This document shows positions 46,705 to 57,124 of a DNA stretch of 64,000 nt, piece by piece. Position numbers and translations under genes: made by a program. This DNA comes from Halomonas sp. (lineage in GTDB: Bacteria > Pseudomonadota > Gammaproteobacteria > Pseudomonadales > Halomonadaceae): the NCBI RefSeq assembly GCF_029263665.1, contig NZ_JAJUFQ010000003.1, positions 62,001 to 126,000 on the forward strand, in the 5' to 3' direction. The notes beneath the pieces are model-generated. The model was not told the DNA's origin. It searched no databases and saw nothing but the letters and a program-made list of their open reading frames with translations. Each line of letters begins with the position of its first letter. Position 1 is the first letter of the stretch.

Positions 46705-47747
46705 TTGATCGAGCTCGGGCTGAGCCATACCGGTTCGGCTTCTTCCAGCTCGTGCGCTTGCTCAGGCTGCATTACAGCCATCAGGGGCGGCTTGACCCTG
46801 AGTCACGCCCCCATGAGGATCCGCTGCGCTTTCGTACCAAGCTGTCGCTGGAGTTTCCGGCCAGTGAAATCAGTGATCTGACCTTTGAAAGCACCAAGCG
46901 TCTGTCACCTCTGGAACAGCCTTTGACCGAGGTCCAGGTCACCTTCATGGGCCTGGTCGGGCCTTCGGGGGTTCTACCGCGGCCTTATACCGAGACGCTG
47001 ATCGATCGTCACATACAGCTGCGTGACGATGCCGCTCATGCGTTTCTCGACCTGTTCTCGCATCGCATGACAGCGCTGTTCTATCAGGCTTGGCAAAAGT
47101 ACCGCTTCTTCATCGAATACGAGCGTAAGGGTGAAGCTGACTTCGAACGTCAATTGCATGCACTGCTGGGCCTGACGGAGCGCTCCACGGCATTGCTGAC
47201 TGATCGCCACGCCAAGGATGAGGCCGAGGCAAACCTGCCCAGGGAGTTGTTTGGTTACTTTGCCGGTCTGCTCGGGCAACGTCCACGCAACACCCACAAC
47301 CTGCAGGTGATGCTGGGCTTCTATTTTGGCGTGTCCTGCCAGGTACGTCCTTTCTCGGGGCGTTGGCTGGATATTCCCGAGCGTGAGCGTACATGCCTGG
47401 GCTCGCGCAACGCCCAGTTGGGGCAGTCAGCCGTGGCAGGCAATCGAGTGTGGGACTACCAGTCCTGTGTGCGGATAGCGCTGGGGCCACTTTCTCGGAT
47501 GGATTTTCAGCGCTTTCAGCCTGGTTCTCCTGATTACGCCCAACTGGTGGAACTGATCCGCTTCTATCTCGGTGCAGAGCTGGATTTTGAAGTGGAACTT
47601 GAGCTCGAAGCTCGTGAAGTGCCTGCGGCCCGCCTGGGCGGGAGCGATGGCGTGACGCTTGGTCGCATGGGTTGGCTGGGCAGTCAGGCGCGTACATGCA
47701 ACGGTCATGCACTTTTCCAAATCCCCTTTAATGGAGCCACAACGTGA
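46668..47747 (+). CDS. tssG: T6SS baseplate subunit TssG
   Basis: 359 residues. Start MAAQNRLSAPGLIDRARAEP lies inside the end of tssF, an overlap of 37 bases. RFGFFQLVRLLRLHY near residue 22 and the block VTFMGLVGPSGVLPRPYTE near 85 are the signature. YFAGLLGQRPRNTHNLQVML and the end LGRMGWLG also fit. It is the inner wedge protein of the baseplate. The stop overlaps the GTG of tssH. Confidence 0.97.
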   Translation: MAAQNRLSAPGLIDRARAEPYRFGFFQLVRLLRLHYSHQGRLDPESRPHEDPLRFRTKLSLEFPASEISDLTFESTKRLSPLEQPLTEVQVTFMGLVGPSGVLPRPYTETLIDRHIQLRDDAAHAFLDLFSHRMTALFYQAWQKYRFFIEYERKGEADFERQLHALLGLTERSTALLTDRHAKDEAEANLPRELFGYFAGLLGQRPRNTHNLQVMLGFYFGVSCQVRPFSGRWLDIPERERTCLGSRNAQLGQSAVAGNRVWDYQSCVRIALGPLSRMDFQRFQPGSPDYAQLVELIRFYLGAELDFEVELELEAREVPAARLGGSDGVTLGRMGWLGSQARTCNGHALFQIPFNGATT

Positions 47748-50371
47748 GCCTCAAGACACTGTTTGCCAAGCTCAATGATGTCAGCCGCGGTGCCATGGAA
47801 GAGGCCGCTGGCCTGTGTCTGGCTAAACGTCAGTACGAAGTGGATGTCGAGCACCTGCTGCTCAAGCTGCTGGATGCTGATGACAACGATGTGCTGCGCA
47901 TTGCTCGCCACTATGAACTGGCCCTGGATCGGCTCGCCGATCAGCTTGACCAGGCACTGGAAACCTTCAAGACAGGCTGTACCCGTACTCCGGCGCTGTC
48001 ACCGCATATCACTCGCCTGATAGAGCGGGCCTGGGTGATTGCCTCCATCGAGCAGGAAGTCTCGCGCATTCGCAGCGGGCACCTGATGCTGGCCTTGCTG
48101 AGTGATCAGGAACTGCGTCGGGTTGTGGTGGAAAGTGCACCGGAGCTGGAGCATCTGGATGCCGACGACCTGCGCCTGAACTTCAATGATCTGCTGTCAG
48201 CCAGCCCCGAGCAACAGGATGCCGTCCAGACCGAATCCTCCGCAACGGGGAAGGAGGGGGCAGCGCGCCGCGGTGGCAAGACGCCTGCTCTGGATCAGTA
48301 CACCATCGACCTGACAGCCAATGCCCGGGAAAAACGCCTCGACCCCGTACTTGGCCGGGATGGCGAAGTTCGTCAGATGATCGACATTCTTACCCGTCGC
48401 CGCCAGAACAATCCGATTCTCACAGGGGAGGCCGGGGTCGGCAAGACCGCAGTGGTCGAGGCCCTGGCGCTGAAGATCGTTGCCGGAAATGTGCCCGATG
48501 CGTTGGCCAACGTCGAGCTGCGCACTCTGGACCTGGGCCTGCTGCAGGCTGGTGCCGGGGTGAAAGGGGAGTTCGAACAGCGCCTCAAGAATGTCATTGA
48601 AGAGGTCAAGCGCAGCCTGCATCCGATCATTCTTTTCATTGATGAAGCGCATACGCTGATCGGCAGTGGCGGACAGGCCGGCCAGAACGACGCCGCCAAC
48701 CTGCTCAAACCAGCACTGGCTCGGGGCGAGCTGCGCACCATCGCCGCCACGACCTGGGCGGAATACAAGAAATACTTCGAAAAAGACGCCGCGCTGGCGC
48801 GGCGCTTCCAGGTCATCAAGGTCGATGAGCCTACGGAAGAGGTTGCCATTGACATGCTGCGAGGCCTGGCGGGCCGCATGCGTGATCACCATGGTGTGGA
48901 AATTCTCGATGACGCCGTGATCCAGGCAGTACGCCTGTCCCATCGTTACATCACGGGTCGCCAGTTACCGGACAAGGCGGTCAGTGTGCTGGATACCGCC
49001 TGTGCCCGCGTGGCTTTGGGGCAGGCAGTAGCCCCGGCGGAGTTGGAAGATGCACGCCAGCGCCTGAGTGACCTCGACGCCGAGCAGGCGGCGCTGCTGC
49101 ATGAGCAGGAACGCGGCGAAGATGGCCATGGCCCTCGTCTTGAGGATCTGGCAACCCGGCGTGCGGAGCTTGTCGATACGATTGCTGACCTGGAACTGCG
49201 CTGGCAGCAGCAGCGCGATGGTGTCGCGGCGATTCGTGATGCAGAGAAAGCCTTGAGCGAGGCAGAAGACGAGGTGGCCCGTGAAGCCGCCCGCGAGAAC
49301 CTGCTGAAGGCGCGCCATGCGCTCGAAGATATCGTCGGTGACCGCCCCATGGTGCACCCCTGTGTCGATGGCAATGCCATTGGCGCAGTCGTGGCTGCCT
49401 GGACAGGGATTCCGTTGGGCAAGATGCAACGTGACGAAATCGACACCGTGCGCCGTCTGCCGGAGCTGCTGGGAGAGCGTGTCATCGGCCAGGACCATGC
49501 CCTGGTCGAGATTGGCAAGCGCATCAGCCTTTCCAGGGCCAAGCTCGAGGACCCCAACAAGCCCATCGGTGTCTTCCTGCTGCTCGGCCCCAGTGGTGTC
49601 GGCAAGACCGAGAGCGCCTTGGCGCTGGCCGATACTCTGTACGGTGGTGAACGTAATTTGATCACCATCAACATGTCCGAATACCAGGAAGCGCATACCG
49701 TTTCCTCTCTCAAGGGCTCTCCGCCCGGTTATGTCGGTTACGGCGAAGGCGGTGTGCTGACCGAGGCTGTCAGGCGCAAACCCTACAGCGTAGTACTGCT
49801 GGATGAGGTCGAGAAGGCTCATCCGGATGTACTTGAGCTGTTCTTCCAGGTGTTTGACAAGGGCGTCATGGAAGATGGTGAAGGGCGCGAAATCGATTTT
49901 CGCAACTGCGTCATCCTGCTGACTTCCAATGTTGGTACAGACTGGATCATGGAGCGTTGCCTGGGGGCCGAGTCTCTACCAGAGGCAGAGTCACTGGTAG
50001 AGGAAATGCGTGATTCACTCAATGCCATCTTCAAGCCGGCATTTCTCGGACGTCTCAAGATCGTGCCCTATTACCCTGTGCAGGGTGATGTACTCACGCG
50101 AATCGTCAATCTCAAGCTGTCCCGCCTGCAACAGCGTTTCTCGCATAACCATGGGGCGCAACTCAGCTTCGAAGAGTGTGTGGCGGGGCATATTGCCGAA
50201 CGTTGCACCCAGACCGATAGCGGCGCCCGCAGCATCGACCACCTGCTGACCGGCTCCCTGATGCCGCAACTGGCTGAACGGGTTCTGGAGCGCATGGCGG
50301 AAGATACGCCTATCGACAGCATCGTAGTGGGTGTCGACGAGCATAGCGATTTCACCTATCGCCTGATGTAG
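47744..50371 (+). CDS. tssH: T6SS sheath-recycling AAA+ ATPase ClpV
   Basis: 875 residues from a GTG that overlaps the tssG stop. The Clp-N domain covers about 1-150. The first AAA+ module has Walker A GEAGVGKT at 228-235 and FIDEAHTLIG; a coiled middle domain (about 420-530, RLSDLDAEQAALLHEQE) follows; the second module has Walker A GPSGVGKT at 615-622 and VVLLDEVEKAHPDV. It takes apart contracted TssBC sheath for reuse. The acidic insert SPEQQDAVQTESSATGKEG joins the N domain to the first ring. Confidence 0.98.
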   Translation: MSLKTLFAKLNDVSRGAMEEAAGLCLAKRQYEVDVEHLLLKLLDADDNDVLRIARHYELALDRLADQLDQALETFKTGCTRTPALSPHITRLIERAWVIASIEQEVSRIRSGHLMLALLSDQELRRVVVESAPELEHLDADDLRLNFNDLLSASPEQQDAVQTESSATGKEGAARRGGKTPALDQYTIDLTANAREKRLDPVLGRDGEVRQMIDILTRRRQNNPILTGEAGVGKTAVVEALALKIVAGNVPDALANVELRTLDLGLLQAGAGVKGEFEQRLKNVIEEVKRSLHPIILFIDEAHTLIGSGGQAGQNDAANLLKPALARGELRTIAATTWAEYKKYFEKDAALARRFQVIKVDEPTEEVAIDMLRGLAGRMRDHHGVEILDDAVIQAVRLSHRYITGRQLPDKAVSVLDTACARVALGQAVAPAELEDARQRLSDLDAEQAALLHEQERGEDGHGPRLEDLATRRAELVDTIADLELRWQQQRDGVAAIRDAEKALSEAEDEVAREAARENLLKARHALEDIVGDRPMVHPCVDGNAIGAVVAAWTGIPLGKMQRDEIDTVRRLPELLGERVIGQDHALVEIGKRISLSRAKLEDPNKPIGVFLLLGPSGVGKTESALALADTLYGGERNLITINMSEYQEAHTVSSLKGSPPGYVGYGEGGVLTEAVRRKPYSVVLLDEVEKAHPDVLELFFQVFDKGVMEDGEGREIDFRNCVILLTSNVGTDWIMERCLGAESLPEAESLVEEMRDSLNAIFKPAFLGRLKIVPYYPVQGDVLTRIVNLKLSRLQQRFSHNHGAQLSFEECVAGHIAERCTQTDSGARSIDHLLTGSLMPQLAERVLERMAEDTPIDSIVVGVDEHSDFTYRLM

Positions 50372-50382
50372 GAAAAAGAAAA

Positions 50383-50982
50383 ATGACATCACGCAGGGAA
50401 TCTTCAGCATTCATTCGCCATAGGGCCTGGCCACTGATCGTTGGGGGATTGGTGGTCACGGGCCTGCTCAGTGGTTGCGGTGTGGGGGGGCGTATTGGCA
50501 ACCAGATGGACGGCACGGTCGGGGATGTGCTGTTCGGCAAGAATGAGCGTGTCATCGTCGCGCTGGATGCCGACGAAGAGCTTAATCCGGATGCCGAGGG
50601 CAATCCGCTTTCCGTCGTCGTGCGTATCTACCAGCTTGACTCGCTGACGGCCTTCAATGCGGCGTCGGCAGACGAACTCTGGCGTAGCGGCAAGGACAGC
50701 CTGGGGGAGTCACTGCTGGCCGAGCGTGAAACCGTCATGTTGCCAGGGAAACAGGTCACGGATAGTGCTCCCATGAATCCCGACACCAAGTATGTCGGCG
50801 TGGCAGCTTTTTTCCGCCAGGTACCGGATCAACGCTGGCGCCTGGTATTCGACGCTGCCGAGATGCGCAAGGACGGCATTCTGACATCGCCAGATGGTGT
50901 GGCCTTGCATCTGGCAAATGATTACATCGAACCTGCGGACGATGACAGCCTGGAGTTGCTCGTCGCGGATAACGACAGCTGA
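50383..50982 (+). CDS. tssJ: T6SS outer-membrane lipoprotein TssJ
   Basis: 199 residues. The signal peptide ends in the lipobox LLSGC, Cys32. The mature domain is the TssJ beta sandwich: RVIVALDADEELNPDAEGNP, SVVVRIYQLDSLTAFNAAS, and VGVAAFFRQVPDQRWRLVFD. TssJ sits under the outer membrane and binds the C-terminal domain of TssM. The body is a little longer than the E. coli protein and has an acidic C-terminal tail. tssH ends 11 bases before. Confidence 0.95.
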   Translation: MTSRRESSAFIRHRAWPLIVGGLVVTGLLSGCGVGGRIGNQMDGTVGDVLFGKNERVIVALDADEELNPDAEGNPLSVVVRIYQLDSLTAFNAASADELWRSGKDSLGESLLAERETVMLPGKQVTDSAPMNPDTKYVGVAAFFRQVPDQRWRLVFDAAEMRKDGILTSPDGVALHLANDYIEPADDDSLELLVADNDS

Positions 50983-51028
50983 TGATGCTCTCGTCACACG
51001 CTGTGAGCGACCAGGAAGGAAGGGATCA

Positions 51029-52372
51029 GTGAGCAAGCATAACCGTGTAATGTGGTCGGAAGGCATGTTCCTCCAGCCGCAACACTTTCAGTATCAGGAT
51101 GAGTATCACCAGCACCAGCTTGGAGAAGTCAGTGCGCGGGGCGGCGCCTTCAATTGGGGGGTGCAGGAGCTGGCCGTGGATGAAGACGCTCTGGCTCAGG
51201 GGCGTTTGCAGCTGACTCGGCTCAAGTTGGTATTCCCCGATGGCACCCTGGTCGATGCTCCACAGCATGACCCATTGCCCCCTGCGCGGGACCTTGGAGA
51301 GCTGAATGGAACGGCGGAGTGCAAGATCTACGCAGCCCTGCGTCTGGTCGAGCCGCACTCGCCCAATGTGGTGGATGAGCAACACCGGCGTGGCAATAAC
51401 CGTCGTTATCGACAGCGTTTCGAGCATGTGCCGGACCTGCTTGAGGGGGAAGTGGAAAACGAGCTTTCCCTGCTGGAGCTGAATGTCTTGTTGTTGCTGG
51501 AAGGGGACGACCTGGATGGCACCAGTCATTGCCCGTTGGTGGTGCTCAAGCGCAACGCTGCAGGTGGTTTTTCCGTAGAACGGGACTATGTGCCACCGTG
51601 CCTGCACCTGAGCAGTAATGATACTCTGCTGTCCCTGGCTCAGCGTCTGATCGGTGTGCTGCAGGCCAAGAACGAGGCACTTTCGAGCCGTCGGCGAGAA
51701 CGTGCGGACCAGGTCGCCGAGTTCGGTTCCAGTGACGTCACACTGTTCTGGCTGTTGTACACGGTGAATCGGGCATACCCCGATCTGGCGCACCTGCTCC
51801 AGCATCCGCGACTGCACCCTGAGCAGTTGTTCCGCTTCCTCAATGATCTGGTTGCCAGCCTGATGACTTTCTCCATGAGTCATCGACTCAGCGATCTGCC
51901 CATGTATCGTCATGAAGATCCGGCCGCTTCCCTCTTCCAACTGGACAGCATGGCTCGGGAACTGCTCGATACCGTCGTTCCCAATCAGTACATCCCCATC
52001 GCCCTGGAACAGACCAAGCCTTCCTATTATGTCGGCCGCTTGAACGATCCACGTCTGGTCGATGCGGATTTCTATGTCTGTGTACATGCGGACATGCCGG
52101 GTGCCAAGCTGATCGAGCTGGTGCCCCGGGCCTTCAAGGTTGGCTCTCCGGAGGACATCGAAGTCGTGGTCAACAGTGCCATGCCGGGCGGCACCCTGGT
52201 GCATGCCAGCCGTCTGCCGGTGGCCATTCCCGTGCGTCTGGACAACCACTATTTCGCGCTCGAACCGCGTGGGCGGATGTACGAGCGAATGATGGCAGCG
52301 CAGGCCATCTCCTTCTACGTCCCAGGCGGTTTTACCAATCTCAAGATTGAACTCATGGCGGTGCTGAAATGA
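51029..52372 (+). CDS. tssK: T6SS baseplate subunit TssK
   Basis: 447 residues from GTG 51029, with GGAAGGAAGGGA just before. The start is fixed by VMWSEGMFLQPQHFQYQDEY, the conserved N-terminus. TssK links the baseplate to the membrane complex. Further signature: LTRLKLVFPDGTLVDAPQHD, LFWLLYTVNRAYPDLAHLL and DNHYFALEPRGRMYE near the end. It ends in ATGA shared with tssL. Confidence 0.97.
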   Translation: MSKHNRVMWSEGMFLQPQHFQYQDEYHQHQLGEVSARGGAFNWGVQELAVDEDALAQGRLQLTRLKLVFPDGTLVDAPQHDPLPPARDLGELNGTAECKIYAALRLVEPHSPNVVDEQHRRGNNRRYRQRFEHVPDLLEGEVENELSLLELNVLLLLEGDDLDGTSHCPLVVLKRNAAGGFSVERDYVPPCLHLSSNDTLLSLAQRLIGVLQAKNEALSSRRRERADQVAEFGSSDVTLFWLLYTVNRAYPDLAHLLQHPRLHPEQLFRFLNDLVASLMTFSMSHRLSDLPMYRHEDPAASLFQLDSMARELLDTVVPNQYIPIALEQTKPSYYVGRLNDPRLVDADFYVCVHADMPGAKLIELVPRAFKVGSPEDIEVVVNSAMPGGTLVHASRLPVAIPVRLDNHYFALEPRGRMYERMMAAQAISFYVPGGFTNLKIELMAVLK

Positions 52373-53100
52373 ACCAGTACGTGGCGAACCAAGACCATAC
52401 CCAGGAGCAGGATGCGACGGATAGTACCCAGGCAACGCTGCGTACCCTGACTCAGGACTTCTTTTCCATGGTGCTCATGGTCCGGCGTGGCAGTGAAGCA
52501 CAAGGCGTCGACGAGTTCCTCGAGCGGGTCGAGAACTACTTCCAGGATCTGGAAAAAAGAGCATTGGCGGCTGGTTATACCCTGGAGCAGTTCCGTGATG
52601 CCCAGTATGCGCTGTGTGCCTTCCTCGACGAGAGCGTGCTTGGAGCAGGGGAAAGCAATATTCGCCATCACATCGAACTGCACCCATTCCAGTACAAGTA
52701 CTTTGGCGTGCACCTGGCAGGAGAAGGCTTCTTCGAGCGCCTTGAAGCCCTGCGCAGCGACGTCAAGGGCAATCTTGATGTGCTGGAGATCTACCATCTG
52801 TGCCTGGCGCTGGGATTCGAGGGCAAGTTCCGTCTCGAGCACCGCGATCAGTTGCGTTATATCGCCAATACCCTGGGACAGGACATTGCACGCTATCGCA
52901 AGGTGCCCCAGGAACTGGCTCCTGATTGGAAACTGCCTGACCAGGTAGGGCAGTTGCTGCGCTACGAAGTGCCGGTATGGGTTTATCTCGTGCTGATTGC
53001 CCTGCTGTGTGGCGTGGTTTACCTGATTCTCGGCGGCATTCTCGACGCTCGTGTCGATGCGCTGGTCGAGTCCCTGAAATCTCTGTTCGATGGCTCCTAG
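52369..53100 (+). CDS. tssL: T6SS inner-membrane protein TssL (DotU), without OmpA domain
   Basis: 243 residues. The cytoplasmic hook domain covers about 1-190, with QYALCAFLDESVLGAGESNI, HHIELHPFQYKYFGVHLAGE and LEIYHLCLALGFEGKFRLE. One C-terminal membrane helix (about 202-224, WVYLVLIALLCGVVYLILGG) is followed by only 15-odd residues. There is no peptidoglycan-binding extension, so this is the short TssL type that needs a separate wall anchor. Overlaps tssK by 4 bases. Confidence 0.97.
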   Translation: MNQYVANQDHTQEQDATDSTQATLRTLTQDFFSMVLMVRRGSEAQGVDEFLERVENYFQDLEKRALAAGYTLEQFRDAQYALCAFLDESVLGAGESNIRHHIELHPFQYKYFGVHLAGEGFFERLEALRSDVKGNLDVLEIYHLCLALGFEGKFRLEHRDQLRYIANTLGQDIARYRKVPQELAPDWKLPDQVGQLLRYEVPVWVYLVLIALLCGVVYLILGGILDARVDALVESLKSLFDGS

Positions 53101-53109
53101 GGGCGTGTC

Positions 53110-56100
53110 ATGAGGCGATTACTAGGAGTTCTGAAGAGTTTCTGGCTGGTATCGATCGTGCTGTGGTTGATCGGTGTCGGATTGTGCGTGTGGTGGATTC
53201 CACGACTCGGTGGCGGTCCCCAGCGTCTGGCCATTGCCGTGGCCCTGCTCAGTGCCGTCTGGCTGCTGGCCGTGGTGCTGCGCAAGTATCGCAAAGTGCG
53301 TGCCGACAGGGGCATCGAAGAGCTGGTCACGCTCGAAGTCAACCGGGAAGCCGCCAGTGCGGCCTCGCAGTCGGGAGACTACGAGGTCCTGCGTGAACGC
53401 CTCAAGGCTGCGCTGGGCATGCTCAAGGCGCGTGGTGGCAGTAAAAGCAGCTTGAGCGAACTGCCCTGGTTCCTTGTGGTCGGCCACTCAGCCTCGGGCA
53501 AGACATCATTGCTGAGTCGCTCCGGCCTCAATACCAGTGTGGCAGGGATTGGAGCGGAAACCGGCACTCAGTATTGCGATTGGTATTTCGGCAATGACGC
53601 GGTATTGATCGATACCGCCGGGCGTTATATTGCCGAGGAACAGCCTGCCCAAGAGTTTGCCGAGTTCCTCAAGCTGCTGGCCAAGCGGCGCAAGCGTAAC
53701 CCGATCAATGGCCTGGTGGTGGTCGTCGATCTGCCGGCGCTGCTGCGTGGTTCTCGGGAGGATAGCTACGCCCTGGCCCAGCAATTGATTGAGCGCATCG
53801 ACGAATACCACGCTGCGATGGATGCGGCCCCGCCGGTCTATCTATGCTTCAGCAAGACCGACCTGGTGCCGGGGTTCGTCGAGGCGTTCTCCCGCCTCGA
53901 CAGTGAGGCACGCCAGCGTCCATGGGGGATGTCTTTCTCTCTGGCGGAAATTCGCGGCAAGGGTCTGCGCCAGGCCTTCTCCGAGCGTTTCGAGTCTCTG
54001 GTAGCTTCCTTGCGTGCCCATGTGGATCGTCGGGTCATCGAGAGTGGACAGGATGCCAACAGCGAACTGTTGCGTTTCCCGGACTACGTGAATGAGCTCA
54101 GAAATCCTCTGATGGATTTCCTCGAACCGTTCGACCTGCGTCATAACCCGGACAGTGCACCGCTGGCTCGTGGCCTGTACTTCACCAGTGCGTTGCAGCG
54201 TGGTGATGTCATCGCACCGGTCTTCAATCAAGCGGCCAGCAAGATGTTTGCCTTGAACAGAACCGCGGAGACGACATCACAAGCGAGAGGTGAACGCAGT
54301 TACTTCATCCAGGGGTTGTTCCGCGATGTGGTGATCGCGGACCGCAACCTGGTGGAGCACCACTCACGCAATGGCCGTCGACGTTCCTTCCATCTGTGGC
54401 TGGTGGGAGCAGGGATGCTGGCAGGGCTGGGTGTCATCGGCCTGATGGCCCATGCCTTCTGGAATAACCGCACGGGGCTGATGAATTTCGAGGAACAGCT
54501 GGCAAGTGTGGAGCAGGCCGACGATGCCACCAAGCTCGAGACGTTGCAGGGAGAGCTGGCGCGCTTGCACCAGCAGCAGCGCGAGGGCGTGGCACTATGG
54601 GAGGATGCCGGGCTCGATAGTGGTGACAAGCTCCGTCCAGACCTGGAAGACACCTATTTCTCGGCTCTGAAAGATCAGGTTCTGGCGCCCATCGCGGCCA
54701 ATCTGGGGCAGCAACTGGCCGAGGTCGGGGCGCTGGCGGATTCCCTGGGGCTCGATGTTGAACTGCCGACTGCGGCTGCGGATAACCTGGATCAGCAGGA
54801 TTATCTTGCCAATGCGGCAGGTCAGGGAAGCGAGATGCTGGACCGCACAGGCGAACGCCTGCAGGACCGCCTGACCCAGCGCCCGACCTTGGGTAGCGTG
54901 CCGCGTTCTCCTGGTGAGCTGGCCAGCCGCCTGCGTGGTGAAGCCGACTATCGCCTGCGTGGCAGTGTCAATGATGCCTATTGGAGCGCCCGCTCAGATG
55001 GACGTGAAGCGCTGCGCGAAGGCGCGCGCAATGCCTGGGAGAATGCCCAGAACGGTGGGCTTGAAGAACAGTTGGCAGAAAGCGAAGCCCTGTCGGGTAT
55101 TGGTCCGTCATTCTCGGCGGCTGCACTCAGCCAGCTTGAGCCCAGTCAGGTTTCCGATCTAATCGATGCCTACGACGCATTGAAGCTTTATCTGGTGCTC
55201 ACGGATCCCGAGGCTCATCCTGAAGTCGACTTCGTCAAGGAAGCGTTACCGCGAGCCTGGCAACGCCTGGCCGAGCACGACAGCCAGGTGCCCCAGGGAG
55301 GCCAGCTGATCAGTGACAACGTGGCGCTTTATGCGGCATACCTGGAAGAGGGCAAGGCACCGGCCCTGGACAGAGACGAACGCCTGGTGGCCCAGGCACG
55401 TGCCAATCTCAAGGCCTTCCTGGTGCAGGCATCGCCAGCGGACCGAGAGTATCTGCGCCTGCGTCTGGCAGCAGAGAAACAGTTCCCTGCATTGACTCTA
55501 TCCGACATCCTGCCCAAGGCCGACCTACCGTTGATGTATTCCGGAGAAGCGGTACCCGCCTTCTTCACCCAACGGGTGTGGCAGGAGTTCGTCCAGCCTG
55601 AACTGGCGAAGACCTTGGCCTCGGATCTGAGTGTGGAGCGTGACTGGGTGCTGGAAGGGGACTCCGAACTGGATGCCGTGCAAAGCAAGGCCCAGTTTGC
55701 CCGAGCAGTGCTGGCACGCTACAAGCGCGACTACATCTATGCCTGGGAACGCTTCCTGGCCGGTGCTGGGGTACGTCGTTTCGAAGGGCTGGAAGCATCG
55801 CGCAAGAATCTCACTCAATTGAGCGACTACCAGCGTTCTCCGCTCAAGATCCTGCTGCAGGTCGTGGATGCCAACACGCGTTGGGACAACCCTGATGTCG
55901 AGCAACGTCAGGCGAGCGGAGACAGTGAGGAAAAGGTGCCGCAGGACAGCACTTCTCCAGGCTTCTGGAAGCGCACCGTGAACTGGGTGAGCGGGTCAGA
56001 CCAGATGGCTGAACAGGCACTGACACAAAGCAGCGACATGCCCTCGATCCATGATGGCATCCTGGCACGCCATTTCGAACCTGTCGGACAACTGTTCCGT

Positions 56101-57057
56101 ACCGATGCCGGTGCCGAGGACGATGCGACGCACATGGACCGCTATCTGTTGCTGCTGCGTCAGTTCAAGGTGCGCCTGGATAGCCTGGAACGCGGCGATG
56201 TCGGCAAGCGCACCAAGCAGTTGGTGAGTGATGTGATTGGTGGTCGTCCCAACGAGATCACCGAACTGCACAACTATGTGGCAGCCAATATCGACACTTC
56301 ACGTGACGAACTGGTGCAGTCCGTGCAGCGTCTGTTCCGCGACCCGGTGGACTTTGCCGTGGCCAGCCTCGATGGTCCGATATCCGGCCAGCTTGCCGGC
56401 GCCTGGGGCGAACAGATCTCGAGGCCCTGGAACAAGATGGTGAGTGGGCGTTATCCCGTCAGCAACTCCAGCAATGAGGCTTCGGTTCGCGACCTGCGTC
56501 ACTTCGTCGACCCGAACTCCGGCCTGCTGGCCAGCTTCGATGAGAACGAGGTAGGCAACCTGGCAGAAGCCAACCGCAATGGCGAGCCTCTGGTCGATCC
56601 GTTGATCACTGCCACCATTGCCCAGGGTACTGGCGTGGGAGAAGTGCTCGATAGCCTGGCGGATGTGGAGAATGGATTCGAGATCATGATCCAACCATCC
56701 CCAAATCTCACTGCCATCACCCTGTCGCTGGACGGGCAACAACTGGAATACCGCAATGGACCCCAGTCCTGGCAGCGCTTCACCTGGCCGGGCGATGGAC
56801 GCCAGGCGGGGGCACGGATGGATGTGATGACCTTCGGGGGAACTCGGGTCAAGGTATTCGATTTCCCTTCCCGCTGGGGGCTGCTGCGCATGGTGGATTC
56901 CGCCGATGTGACCAACCTCGATGACGTGCGTCAGCGTCTGACCTGGTACACCAGTGTGGGACCAGTGAGCATCACGGTGCGCAACTTCGGTGGTGTCAAA
57001 CTGACTGATCTCGACAAGGTCCGGCGCCTGCGCATTCCTGCGCTAGGAGCTCGATAG
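53110..57057 (+). CDS. tssM: T6SS membrane-core protein TssM (IcmF), full length
   Basis: 1315 residues. Two N-terminal helices (about 10-30 and 40-57), a cytoplasmic NTPase domain with intact Walker A GHSASGKTS at 125-133 and DTAGRY at 168-173, then a third helix near 420-445 (FHLWLVGAGMLAGLGVIGLM) and a long periplasmic part. The end has the family beta domain that binds TssJ: QRFTWPGDGRQAGARMDVMT and VFDFPSRWGLLRMVDSADV. TssM spans the periplasm and joins TssL and TssJ. The N-terminal GTPase-like part is unusual in that loops after the Walker motif differ from the common SGLxFP, which the second TssM keeps. Confidence 0.97.
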   Translation: MRRLLGVLKSFWLVSIVLWLIGVGLCVWWIPRLGGGPQRLAIAVALLSAVWLLAVVLRKYRKVRADRGIEELVTLEVNREAASAASQSGDYEVLRERLKAALGMLKARGGSKSSLSELPWFLVVGHSASGKTSLLSRSGLNTSVAGIGAETGTQYCDWYFGNDAVLIDTAGRYIAEEQPAQEFAEFLKLLAKRRKRNPINGLVVVVDLPALLRGSREDSYALAQQLIERIDEYHAAMDAAPPVYLCFSKTDLVPGFVEAFSRLDSEARQRPWGMSFSLAEIRGKGLRQAFSERFESLVASLRAHVDRRVIESGQDANSELLRFPDYVNELRNPLMDFLEPFDLRHNPDSAPLARGLYFTSALQRGDVIAPVFNQAASKMFALNRTAETTSQARGERSYFIQGLFRDVVIADRNLVEHHSRNGRRRSFHLWLVGAGMLAGLGVIGLMAHAFWNNRTGLMNFEEQLASVEQADDATKLETLQGELARLHQQQREGVALWEDAGLDSGDKLRPDLEDTYFSALKDQVLAPIAANLGQQLAEVGALADSLGLDVELPTAAADNLDQQDYLANAAGQGSEMLDRTGERLQDRLTQRPTLGSVPRSPGELASRLRGEADYRLRGSVNDAYWSARSDGREALREGARNAWENAQNGGLEEQLAESEALSGIGPSFSAAALSQLEPSQVSDLIDAYDALKLYLVLTDPEAHPEVDFVKEALPRAWQRLAEHDSQVPQGGQLISDNVALYAAYLEEGKAPALDRDERLVAQARANLKAFLVQASPADREYLRLRLAAEKQFPALTLSDILPKADLPLMYSGEAVPAFFTQRVWQEFVQPELAKTLASDLSVERDWVLEGDSELDAVQSKAQFARAVLARYKRDYIYAWERFLAGAGVRRFEGLEASRKNLTQLSDYQRSPLKILLQVVDANTRWDNPDVEQRQASGDSEEKVPQDSTSPGFWKRTVNWVSGSDQMAEQALTQSSDMPSIHDGILARHFEPVGQLFRTDAGAEDDATHMDRYLLLLRQFKVRLDSLERGDVGKRTKQLVSDVIGGRPNEITELHNYVAANIDTSRDELVQSVQRLFRDPVDFAVASLDGPISGQLAGAWGEQISRPWNKMVSGRYPVSNSSNEASVRDLRHFVDPNSGLLASFDENEVGNLAEANRNGEPLVDPLITATIAQGTGVGEVLDSLADVENGFEIMIQPSPNLTAITLSLDGQQLEYRNGPQSWQRFTWPGDGRQAGARMDVMTFGGTRVKVFDFPSRWGLLRMVDSADVTNLDDVRQRLTWYTSVGPVSITVRNFGGVKLTDLDKVRRLRIPALGAR

Positions 57058-57124
57058 AGCAGATGGACTCGATAGGGATGGAAGAGCTGGACATGGCAAT
57101 GGCAGAGCGCAAGGAGGCTGCTTG

